DNA of 23,328 nt from Methanobacteriota archaeon (GTDB lineage: Archaea > Thermoplasmatota > Poseidoniia > Poseidoniales > Poseidoniaceae), in assembly GCA_002707335.2 (NCBI GenBank), contig PAMN02000046.1, positions 1-23,328 of the forward strand, written 5' to 3'. Both the position numbers and the translations under genes were made by a program. Under the pieces are notes generated by a model. That model saw only the letters and a program-made list of their open reading frames with translations, made no database searches and was not told where the DNA came from. Of this stretch, positions 15,906-23,328 are shown piece after piece; position 1 is the stretch's first letter; the number at the start of each line of letters is the position of its first letter.

Positions 15906-17126
15906 TTAACAAACCACATTTGATTTTATTTCTTTAAGCCAATCTTCACCATTTATCGAGCCATATCCCCATTTATTGTCATGAGAAATTCCATCTACTA
16001 GAGGTTCAGATGAGTTCATTAATGCGTACTTTACCTCAACTATGCAATCTATGTTTTTCTGTTTGAGGTCAGGTTGTGATTCTAAGATAAGTGCTAAGAT
16101 ACCGCTTACTAATGCGGTAGAGTCACTAGTTCCTGTTGATGAGTAATATTGGCGATTTTCACCAGTTGAGATTATACTCACTCCAGGCGCTATAATTTCT
16201 GGCTTTAGATTTGGATTCATCCTGTCATTTCCATCGAAATCAAGAGGTTCCCCCATTGACGAGCCTTTCCAAACGCTTCCTCCTTTCATGGATGCTCCAA
16301 CGGTAATGACCTCTGCAACATTCGAAGGAGTTGAGACTCTACCGTCGTCTTCAATACCTCCGTCATTACCAGCAGCAGCTACAACAAACACACCTTTGCT
16401 TAAAGCAACCTTTACAGCATTTACAGTTGGACCATTACGTGGAGTATCGGGATCATTGATTCCTCCGAGTGATAATGAAATTATGTCAGCATCGAAACTC
16501 TCCCAACACCATTCGATTGCATTGGCAACGATTTGTTCATCCCCTGTGTTACCCCCATTACCGTCATCTCCCAATGCTGCTGCCATACCTAATGTGACAC
16601 CAGGTGCTGCTCCAAAAATATGCCCATCTGCAACAACTATTCCAGCCATCATTGTACCATGAGCCAAGGAACCCCTATCAATAGGCTGATTTGACCCTGT
16701 TGAAAAGTCCCTAAATACAAGATTTATATCTTCAAAATCAGGATGATTAGCATCTATTCCTGTATCAACCATGCAAAGACGGACGCCGTCTCCTGTAAGT
16801 CCTTTGTCTTGTAAATCCCTTACTCCTGACTCTTCATATGCCCATTCTGAATCTGGCGGAGGGATTTCCAACCAAAATAACTCAGACTTTGCTAATGCCC
16901 AAAAAATTACTACTAAAACCAAAAAAATTCCGAAATTAGCTAATTTCTTGTTATTCCTTCTGGTAGAGGAATAGGTCTGTACTGGCATTGGTGCCCAACC
17001 AATTACTTCACTCCTCCAACCTTCTTGGTGGCCGGATGTTGAGGGATCAACCGCAGAAACAATCCTGTAATCTGTAGGCTCGGGTACGAAGTCAACTCCC
17101 CTGAGTTGTTCATCATCCCCCCACAT
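15906..17126 (-). CDS. Membrane-anchored subtilisin-like serine protease (S8 family)
   Basis: 406 residues. Residues 1-61 are a cytoplasmic segment ending in RRNNKK. A hydrophobic helix, ANFGIFLVLVVIFWALA (63-79), acts as a signal anchor. The S8 catalytic domain fills ~100-400 outside the cell. The triad is D121 (MVDTGID), H156 (AHGTMMAG) and S334 (STGTSDS), with oxyanion-hole N254 (AAAGNDG). The usual GTSMAxP around the Ser reads GTSDSTA: the Met-Ala pair is changed and the Pro is missing. No separate inhibitor propeptide is visible. The DTGIDxxHPDF and KPEIIAPG blocks are standard. ATG 17126 has no Shine-Dalgarno sequence, suggesting a leaderless transcript. The gene lies 85 bases downstream of the giant repeat protein and 191 bases upstream of the beta-helix protein, same strand, so it may mature or shed surface proteins. 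The substrate is not known. Confidence 0.9.
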   Translation of the reverse strand: MWGDDEQLRGVDFVPEPTDYRIVSAVDPSTSGHQEGWRSEVIGWAPMPVQTYSSTRRNNKKLANFGIFLVLVVIFWALAKSELFWLEIPPPDSEWAYEESGVRDLQDKGLTGDGVRLCMVDTGIDANHPDFEDINLVFRDFSTGSNQPIDRGSLAHGTMMAGIVVADGHIFGAAPGVTLGMAAALGDDGNGGNTGDEQIVANAIEWCWESFDADIISLSLGGINDPDTPRNGPTVNAVKVALSKGVFVVAAAGNDGGIEDDGRVSTPSNVAEVITVGASMKGGSVWKGSSMGEPLDFDGNDRMNPNLKPEIIAPGVSIISTGENRQYYSSTGTSDSTALVSGILALILESQPDLKQKNIDCIVEVKYALMNSSEPLVDGISHDNKWGYGSINGEDWLKEIKSNVVC

Positions 17127-17150
17127 ACCAAAACATTAGAGTCCATACTA

Positions 17151-17168
17151 TTGAAGATATGTCTTCAA
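17151..17168. promoter_or_regulatory. 18-base palindrome upstream of the protease gene
   Basis: TTGAAGA-TATG-TCTTCAA is a perfect 7-base inverted repeat around a 4-base centre, 25-42 bases before the protease ATG. If that mRNA is leaderless, it overlaps the TATA position, so it could be an operator. Nothing in the window identifies the binding protein. The same region can also form an alternative 6-base hairpin (TCAACT 17165-17170 with AGTTGA 17186-17191), partly overlapping it. Confidence 0.45.
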
Positions 17169-17211
17169 CTACGGCTAGCAACATCAGTTGACCTGTGTTG
17201 GAAATTCGCCA

Positions 17212-20200
17212 TCAGAATCTACTAGATGATCCCTTTCTTGCAGCCTTGTAACCACCATACAATACCAAAATTGTTAGTGCGAGGATTACAAACTGAAGCC
17301 ATGGAGACTCATCGTCATCTGCAGCGTTTGAGAACTTCCTTGAGAATTCAACAGGCTCAACATCAGAATCAAGAGGTATGTCTTCCATTACAGTAATTCT
17401 GACTTCTAAATAAGCAGTTCCAGGAGGTAAATCAGAATATGGGAACTCTGCATATACAGTTTCTTTTGCTGGAATCTGTATGGTGTCCTGTTGCACAGGA
17501 TAGTCTGTGCCTTCCTGTGCTGTTTCAAGATAAACGATTACGTCACCTGTTCCTAAGAATCCTTGATTCTCAATTGGCACTCTAAATATACCATCTTCAT
17601 TTGCTAATGCATCAGCGTTGAAAGGCTCTATACCTTTTTCGAGGATAACCAATTTCGCTACAGCTATCATTACATCGGTAGAGACTGTTTGGGCTTCGAA
17701 ACTACCTTCGCTGTTGGCTTCGAAGTCAACTTTACATTCATCAATGGTTGAGTTTGTAGGAGCAAAGACAGTGAAGGATTGACTTCTATCGTTCTTTGCT
17801 GCTACTGTTATGTTAGACAACTTTGGAGTTACATCCCAACCAGCCTCTGCACATGATTCAGAAATCGATGAGGTTAGAGAAACTGTATCGTCACCATTTC
17901 CTAAGTTATCCACGCTTACGGTTATAATCACCGTTTTCCCATCAGCGATACCAATGGATTCTGGTGCACCATCTAGCGATATATTGTAGACTTGAGGGAT
18001 TCTAACAGTTACTGCTTGTTCGCTGATTCCACCCTCTGCTTCAAATCTAAACTTAACAGTATGACCATCGTCATATGTAATCGATTGGTTTTGTAACGGA
18101 AGAGTGATTCTGACATCAACAGTGGTCGTTAGAACCTGATTTACATCAGAATTATTTTGTCCAATTCCCATAGTGATGTTGGCTCTGTCAGTCCAGTTAC
18201 CTTCTGAGTCCTTGAATTCAATAATCCAGAATTCTGAATCTTGAGTCAAGTCCAATGAACCTGTGGCTGAGAATATGTCTTCCAATTCTGTACCATCGTA
18301 AGTTAGTTCAAGAGATAATTCAATCACTTCATAATCACCAGAATCTGTCTCTATTGCAGTCATCTCTGTTAGATTGCCAGGTGTATATGTTGCATTTTCA
18401 TTGATTGATAATACCTTGAGAAGCAGGTCTGAGTCTACTTTCTTCGTAAACACCATCTCTTTTTCTAGAGCAGTATCTTGGTCAATATCTACTAGAATTC
18501 CAGCAGTGTAAGGCATTGTTAGATTCAATTCGTGTTGTGTAGTTTCGAATTCGCTTTCTAAATCTACACAAGAGCCTGAGCCTTCACAAGAAGGCAATAC
18601 AACATTGACCTCTCCGTCTATGTCAAAGGTAGCATCCCATTCAATTCCATTTCCGATTGAGATTGTAACTGACACGTCTTCATCCAAATCACCAGCAGTC
18701 AATACTGCGTTAGTGATGTTAGTCCATGAACTTGTTAATACTAGTCTTCCACCCTTTCTCATTTCTAAGTCAAGGCTTGCACCTTCTTGAACGGATGCTT
18801 CCAATAGACCAACAGCAATTCCTCCACCATTGTCATCGGAATCTGTTCCTTCAACGTATACAATCCAGTTACCTGGCATTATGCTGTCGGACCATGTCAA
18901 TATCTCATTTTCATAAACAACGTTTGACACAACTACTGGATCTCTGATTATTCCTGATGCAGGATAAAGAACGACTGTTGCTCCATCCAATCTCATGGAT
19001 GTAGGTACACTATCTGTGACGTTTCCAGATACAGAAACTAAACCTGCGGTCAATTCGAAATCTCTACTTTCGTGAGTATCGTTTACCACATAAAATGTTG
19101 AATTTTCGTCTGAGTATGTCACTGAATCAAATCCAGCCTTCTCGGCAAAGACAGTGTAATTTTCTCTTATAGGAGCAAATACTTTCCACACACCTTCATT
19201 GTCGGTTTGCAGAGTCTCACTAAATCCAGATGTACTTGTAACGCTTACAGTGACATTTTCTACACCTTCACCAAGTGATGGTTTGTCATCATCGTTTAAG
19301 TCCCAGAATATTTTTCCGCCGATTAATACATTCTTGTCTACCTCAACAACTCCGGCATTCCAGACGCCGTTAGTGATTGCTGAATTGTAAACTCCTTCAT
19401 CAAGTACCCATTGCTCCAGATTTTCAGTTCTGTCAAGAGACAGTGTCCAACTACCCGGCATCAATACTTCTGAAATGTTTCCAAAGTTATCAGATGGACC
19501 AAGGCTTACATTACCCAAACCATCATTGCTTACTGCGATAATTCTTGTAGATGTTATGTTTACACCAGTCAACTTTTCTTGTAACTGCATTGTTACTTCC
19601 ATTGCTGTCTGTGTTTGCCAGCTAATGTCGTAAACCGCACCATTGAGATCTAGAACTCCTCTGTATATCTCGGTTACATTACTGTCTTCTGCAGTGAAAT
19701 CTGCGATTTCAACATACCAGAATCCACCAGGAACATATTTAGCAAATGTGCCATTTTCATCAGTAGTTAGTGGATGGAAGTCATCTCCCGCTTCATTGCG
19801 AAGCCATACAGTTGAGTTATCTAATGGCATTCCGCTTTCAGAAGTTACATTTCCTGTAATTAGATATTCAGGTATCAGTGGTATTTCGACTGCATCGCCT
19901 GATGGACCAAGTCCAAGATTCAAATTAGGTAGTAGGTCTGACCCACTATAGTATTCACTAGCATTGGCATCACGTGGGTCATCAGGGGACATTTCGATTA
20001 GATATTGTCCAACTGACAAATCAACCGTAACTTCCCCAGTCGCTACATCATAATCATCAGGGCTAACACTTACATTTATTCCTATATTGTTCATTGCGAT
20101 AATCTCGAACCCGGGGCTGACAGATGTTCCATTTTCCCATGTTCCGTCCTCCGTGTCTAGGAATATCCTGAAGGTAACTGAAACGTTAGCAGGATTCGCA

Positions 20201-23200
20201 ACTAATTCGATTTGTTCCATACTAATGTTGGAAGTTGTGTAAGTAACAGGTTGGACATTCATTAGTTCATTAGACACTGTGTAAGTCCAATTACCCATAT
20301 TTAGGTTGAAAGAGAATACTCCGACGTTATCAAGTTGAGATCTGTATTCCAAGCCTTGTTCATTAGTTGCTATTACTTCAACACCTTGTGAACCAACAAT
20401 TTCGCTGCTCCAGGAAACACCAGTGCCGTTTTCACCACTGTCTCTCAAGTATACAGTTCCTGAAACAAAGCCTGTGCTCATCAAATAGATGTTTGTATCA
20501 GTAATCTGAGAGGCGTTATTTACAAGCATACCGCCAACGTATGTGTTAGAACCAGCACGCTGCTGATCTGAGGTTATGTGGAACACTAGGTTTTCTGGTA
20601 GTCGAAGAGAATAATTTCCGTCAAAAGATGTAATCGATTCTAGTGTAATCGCACCAGATCTTGCTTGAACCCTAACACTGGATGCAGTGTCAAACAGACC
20701 AGATTGATTGGAATCCATCATTTCAGTTGTTGAATTGAAAACACCCTCATTTAGGAGTGACTGACCTTCGGATGTCACCGAGTAAACTGTTCCATTTAGC
20801 CAAACACTGACAGCATAAGTTAGATTCAGAACTAAGTCATCAGAATCAATATCAAATTCATTCCACAATACGTAATTTTCGTCACTTTCGTCAGAAACAA
20901 TCCAGCTACCTGGATATAATTCAACTGAGACAACACCATTTTCATCCGAAACAGCAGTTTCTATCAACGGTTCCAAATCTGTGCTTTCCGAGTTAGTAAA
21001 GGTCAAAGTTCTATTTGCTATATCCAAATCAGACTGACCCGCATCAAGATTTACTATCATGTCATACTTAATTGGAATAAACGTATTCAAACTAATATTT
21101 TCTGAGTCTTGATAGATTGTAAAGTTTGAAGACGTTTCATAATAGCCATCACCGTCAATGTCAACTCTCCATTGATATTCACCTGAGGCAATTGGACCGT
21201 AACTAAAGTTACCATCTTCATCAGTAAGAATCTCTGCAATAGGAACATCTTCATCAATGTCGTAATCTAGTAGTTCGATAGTCTGATTTGCCAAAGGTTC
21301 TGGCAGGTTGCCATTCATCGGTTCTTGCAACAAAGTGTCTGCGAATATTGAACCTGGTAATTTCATATCTAAATTGTTAGATGCTGTCAGACCTACTTCA
21401 ACAGGATCTGGAAGAAGAATTTCTTTACCGTTCGGCATCATAGCAATCATGTTGTATGTACCTGGTAAGATACCTGTCTTGTAGAAAGAACCAGGGGCGA
21501 CCATTGGCCCGGAGAATGTACCTTCTCCAATGAACAGACCTGTTCCGTTAGCATTTCCAATTCCTTCGAAGAATCCAGTGCCTTCAAAAGTTTCAGCATC
21601 TAAATATTTGACAACTGTCACTTGACCATCTGCAGTCATTCTTCCTGTAGCATTTATTTCTCCCATGAAGTAGTAAGTATCGACATCAGTCGTAAGACAA
21701 ATGATGTGCGTAGAAGTTACTGTTTGATTTTCTCCTGTTTCATCTTCAATTGTCTCATTGAATGTTGGAAGTTCAGGAACGACTGATTCGTTGTCATATT
21801 CACAATCAGGAATAGTGTGTTCATAATCGATTGAGGTTGCTACAATAGTACCCGCTCCCGTGTACTGAGCACTCGCTGTATATGTTCTACCATCATCGAC
21901 AGTTCTTGTGAAATTGCCTGTGAATCCTCTTACAATTCCAGGATTTCCTTGAGTATTGAAAGTTCCGTTTTCGATAAATGTTACTTCTCCGCTTCCTTGA
22001 ACGATTCTGGTATCTCCTTCATCGGTTGTGAACGAACCACTGGAAGTTGTTAGAGTGTAATTTCCTGTCATATCCCAGATGTTCTTCAACACGAAGTCAA
22101 TACCGTCAAGTGCATCTCCTTCGAAGGATTCGTTTCCGGTCCATGTGACTGTTCCTGAGATTCCACTAGAATCAACTGCAATGTTGAATGTTTCATCGAA
22201 ACTCTGTAGTCGGTCAGCTTGCTGTCCTGTAATGTTGTGAGCAATTTCACCCATCCAAGTCATGTTTGCTACTTTTCCTAGTAAAGCTGTAAGTAGGTTA
22301 GTTTCACGGTCTACGTTAGTTTCTATTGTCAAGTCTTCCAATCCTTGTACGTACTCATTCTGTAGGAACGAATCCTTTGCAGAAATGTCACTGAATTCTC
22401 CAGCATATGCTGATGCTCTAATTTTACCAGCAGGGGCAGTGAAGCACCAATTGCCGTCTCCATCAGTGTCTGTATATCCAATTGGTATCCAATAAGTTGT
22501 ACTATCTAGGTCAGATTCATCCTCACCGGAGTATGCGTCACGCTCCAGAAGTATTCTGACATCTGAAAGTGGCTGTCCGTTATCCGACATTGTGACTTGG
22601 CCACACACCTCAGCGCCAGCATAGTACTTCATTACCTTGACATATGTGTTTGATGCGAACAAATCATTGTTCTTTTCTTCTTCAGAAATATTTTCCTCAT
22701 CTACATCATACCAATTTGCGATAACCATATGGTTCATCATAGCGCCGGGTAGTGGGAAACCGTTTGTTAGAATCGAGTTAGGAGTGCCTGATTGTTGCCA
22801 ATGTTGCCCTGGCTGCTCAGTTGTTGCAAACCCAAGACTTGGAGCACCATATCCTACGTAGGTTCTAGCCATCATAGTGTCAAAGAATGCTGCTTTATGG
22901 TCTACTCTCACGTCAACCAATTCAAGAGGATCGAAATCCTGACCTGCCTGTTGGTTCAAAATATCCTTAGTCATTTCATCATCGAATTCTTCTCTTGTCA
23001 TTTCGTTGTTGAACTGACCACGGGAGGTCATGTATACTTCATCCATGAAAGTGTTGAAATCCTGTCCAGAAAGAATTGACACAGGTGCGAAGATTCCAGT
23101 AGGATTTCCTCCGCTGTAATCAGAGTTGTAACTGCCACCACGAGGGTACAGTTTCGTATCAACTGCTAGATATCTAATTTCATGGTCTCTTGTAATTGTA

Positions 23201-23328
23201 TCACCAGGTGCACCTTCGTAATCTTGTACAGTGTAAACTGCATTGTTAGATAAATCAGCAAACAGTGTATGTAGCACCTCAGGTTCCAATGAATGTGTTA
23301 GCAACTGTGTAAGCAGAGCAATTCTTGC
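17212..23328 (-). CDS. Giant fusion: STT3/AglB-like C-terminal domain plus Cna-B-like and CARDB-like repeats and TM anchor (partial, N-terminus off right edge)
   Basis: The frame is open to the right edge (first visible residues ARIALLTQLLTHSLEPE), so the gene begins outside; 2038 residues are visible. Residues ~1-238 read like the extracellular domain of Thermoplasmata-type STT3 oligosaccharyltransferases: EIRYLAVDTKLYP, TGIFAPVSILSGQD, FFDTMMARTYVGYG, PLPGAMMNHMVIANWYD, then VKVMKYYAGAEVCGQVT leading into the first carboxypeptidase-regulatory-like unit. About a dozen Cna-B/CarboxypepD_reg-like units follow, each with G-x-V/I near its start, TDExG in the middle and PGxWxV near the end, including an SdrD_B-like unit at ~1336 (DLNDDDKPSLGEG). 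Two CARDB-like domains (~1775 and ~1895), a TM helix (~2008-2028) and a basic tail (KAARKGSSSRF) close the protein. Roughly fifty N-x-S/T sequons are present. The catalytic STT3 part (WWDYG) is not in the window, so the enzyme assignment is inference from the visible domain. Confidence 0.85.
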   Translation of the reverse strand, partial: ARIALLTQLLTHSLEPEVLHTLFADLSNNAVYTVQDYEGAPGDTITRDHEIRYLAVDTKLYPRGGSYNSDYSGGNPTGIFAPVSILSGQDFNTFMDEVYMTSRGQFNNEMTREEFDDEMTKDILNQQAGQDFDPLELVDVRVDHKAAFFDTMMARTYVGYGAPSLGFATTEQPGQHWQQSGTPNSILTNGFPLPGAMMNHMVIANWYDVDEENISEEEKNNDLFASNTYVKVMKYYAGAEVCGQVTMSDNGQPLSDVRILLERDAYSGEDESDLDSTTYWIPIGYTDTDGDGNWCFTAPAGKIRASAYAGEFSDISAKDSFLQNEYVQGLEDLTIETNVDRETNLLTALLGKVANMTWMGEIAHNITGQQADRLQSFDETFNIAVDSSGISGTVTWTGNESFEGDALDGIDFVLKNIWDMTGNYTLTTSSGSFTTDEGDTRIVQGSGEVTFIENGTFNTQGNPGIVRGFTGNFTRTVDDGRTYTASAQYTGAGTIVATSIDYEHTIPDCEYDNESVVPELPTFNETIEDETGENQTVTSTHIICLTTDVDTYYFMGEINATGRMTADGQVTVVKYLDAETFEGTGFFEGIGNANGTGLFIGEGTFSGPMVAPGSFYKTGILPGTYNMIAMMPNGKEILLPDPVEVGLTASNNLDMKLPGSIFADTLLQEPMNGNLPEPLANQTIELLDYDIDEDVPIAEILTDEDGNFSYGPIASGEYQWRVDIDGDGYYETSSNFTIYQDSENISLNTFIPIKYDMIVNLDAGQSDLDIANRTLTFTNSESTDLEPLIETAVSDENGVVSVELYPGSWIVSDESDENYVLWNEFDIDSDDLVLNLTYAVSVWLNGTVYSVTSEGQSLLNEGVFNSTTEMMDSNQSGLFDTASSVRVQARSGAITLESITSFDGNYSLRLPENLVFHITSDQQRAGSNTYVGGMLVNNASQITDTNIYLMSTGFVSGTVYLRDSGENGTGVSWSSEIVGSQGVEVIATNEQGLEYRSQLDNVGVFSFNLNMGNWTYTVSNELMNVQPVTYTTSNISMEQIELVANPANVSVTFRIFLDTEDGTWENGTSVSPGFEIIAMNNIGINVSVSPDDYDVATGEVTVDLSVGQYLIEMSPDDPRDANASEYYSGSDLLPNLNLGLGPSGDAVEIPLIPEYLITGNVTSESGMPLDNSTVWLRNEAGDDFHPLTTDENGTFAKYVPGGFWYVEIADFTAEDSNVTEIYRGVLDLNGAVYDISWQTQTAMEVTMQLQEKLTGVNITSTRIIAVSNDGLGNVSLGPSDNFGNISEVLMPGSWTLSLDRTENLEQWVLDEGVYNSAITNGVWNAGVVEVDKNVLIGGKIFWDLNDDDKPSLGEGVENVTVSVTSTSGFSETLQTDNEGVWKVFAPIRENYTVFAEKAGFDSVTYSDENSTFYVVNDTHESRDFELTAGLVSVSGNVTDSVPTSMRLDGATVVLYPASGIIRDPVVVSNVVYENEILTWSDSIMPGNWIVYVEGTDSDDNGGGIAVGLLEASVQEGASLDLEMRKGGRLVLTSSWTNITNAVLTAGDLDEDVSVTISIGNGIEWDATFDIDGEVNVVLPSCEGSGSCVDLESEFETTQHELNLTMPYTAGILVDIDQDTALEKEMVFTKKVDSDLLLKVLSINENATYTPGNLTEMTAIETDSGDYEVIELSLELTYDGTELEDIFSATGSLDLTQDSEFWIIEFKDSEGNWTDRANITMGIGQNNSDVNQVLTTTVDVRITLPLQNQSITYDDGHTVKFRFEAEGGISEQAVTVRIPQVYNISLDGAPESIGIADGKTVIITVSVDNLGNGDDTVSLTSSISESCAEAGWDVTPKLSNITVAAKNDRSQSFTVFAPTNSTIDECKVDFEANSEGSFEAQTVSTDVMIAVAKLVILEKGIEPFNADALANEDGIFRVPIENQGFLGTGDVIVYLETAQEGTDYPVQQDTIQIPAKETVYAEFPYSDLPPGTAYLEVRITVMEDIPLDSDVEPVEFSRKFSNAADDDESPWLQFVILALTILVLYGGYKAARKGSSSRF

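Noticed and set aside
16288..16662. Plus-strand open frame of 124 codons opposite the protease
   Set aside because: Pro/Ser/Thr/Ala-rich mirror of the conserved S8 catalytic domain; no start context.
23302..23304. TTG at 23304 as the start of the giant right-edge gene
   Set aside because: The frame stays open to 23328 with coherent sequence and the visible part begins mid-domain, so the true start lies outside.
1..23328. CRISPR array, tRNA, rRNA, insertion sequence or integrase
   Set aside because: No evenly spaced identical repeats, cloverleaf, rRNA-like stretch, transposase or terminal inverted repeats found on reading both strands; repeats seen are protein-level and diverged.

Overview
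The window looks like a chromosomal segment of a marine planktonic archaeon, most likely of the Poseidoniales (Marine Group II) or a close Thermoplasmata relative. This is inferred from three things: archaeal-type class III pilin leaders; very large secreted proteins built from Ca-binding, beta-helix, Ig and carboxypeptidase-regulatory modules with a C-terminal membrane anchor; and what appears to be the end of a Thermoplasmata-type STT3 oligosaccharyltransferase. Base composition is moderately AT-rich (about 40% GC by eye). No rRNA, tRNA, CRISPR array, insertion sequence or phage gene was seen. Coding density is very high and no gene-free stretch exceeds about 190 bases.

Layout, left to right. 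(1) 1-4256, minus: a giant secreted protein whose C-terminal end lies off the left edge. It has thrombospondin-3-like Asp-rich repeats with a roughly seven-bladed Reg_prop-type beta-propeller in the middle. (2) 4257-4442: divergent promoter region. (3) 4443-8873, plus: a YycJ/WalJ-like metallo-beta-lactamase-fold hydrolase, then three overlapping genes (5321-6361, 6358-8406, 8403-8873). Each of these begins with a class III (type IV pilin-like) leader and hydrophobic helix, so they form a translationally coupled pilin or pseudopilin operon. (4) 8874-11399, minus: a winged-helix / STAND NTPase / TPR regulator whose stop codon directly abuts the stop codon of the last pilin gene. (5) 11428-15714, minus: a 1428-residue surface protein with signal peptide, right-handed beta-helix, a MopE-like Cys-Asp motif, Ig-like domains, a C-terminal TM helix and a short Trp-containing tail. 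It lies 28 bases upstream of the regulator and probably shares its transcript. (6) 15906-17126, minus: a membrane-anchored subtilisin-like (S8) protease. (7) 17212-23328, minus: a giant protein whose N-terminus lies off the right edge. Its first ~235 visible residues resemble the extracellular C-terminal domain of an STT3/AglB oligosaccharyltransferase. About 1700 residues of repeated Cna-B/carboxypeptidase-regulatory-like and CARDB-like domains and a final TM helix follow.

Taken together this is a cell-surface locus: possible N-glycosylation machinery, an anchored protease, long repetitive surface proteins, a pilin operon and a STAND-type regulator. The functional link between them is inference from proximity. 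The strongest candidates for something undescribed are the STT3-like giant fusion and the three-pilin operon with an oversized second pilin, ending nose-to-nose with the STAND regulator.
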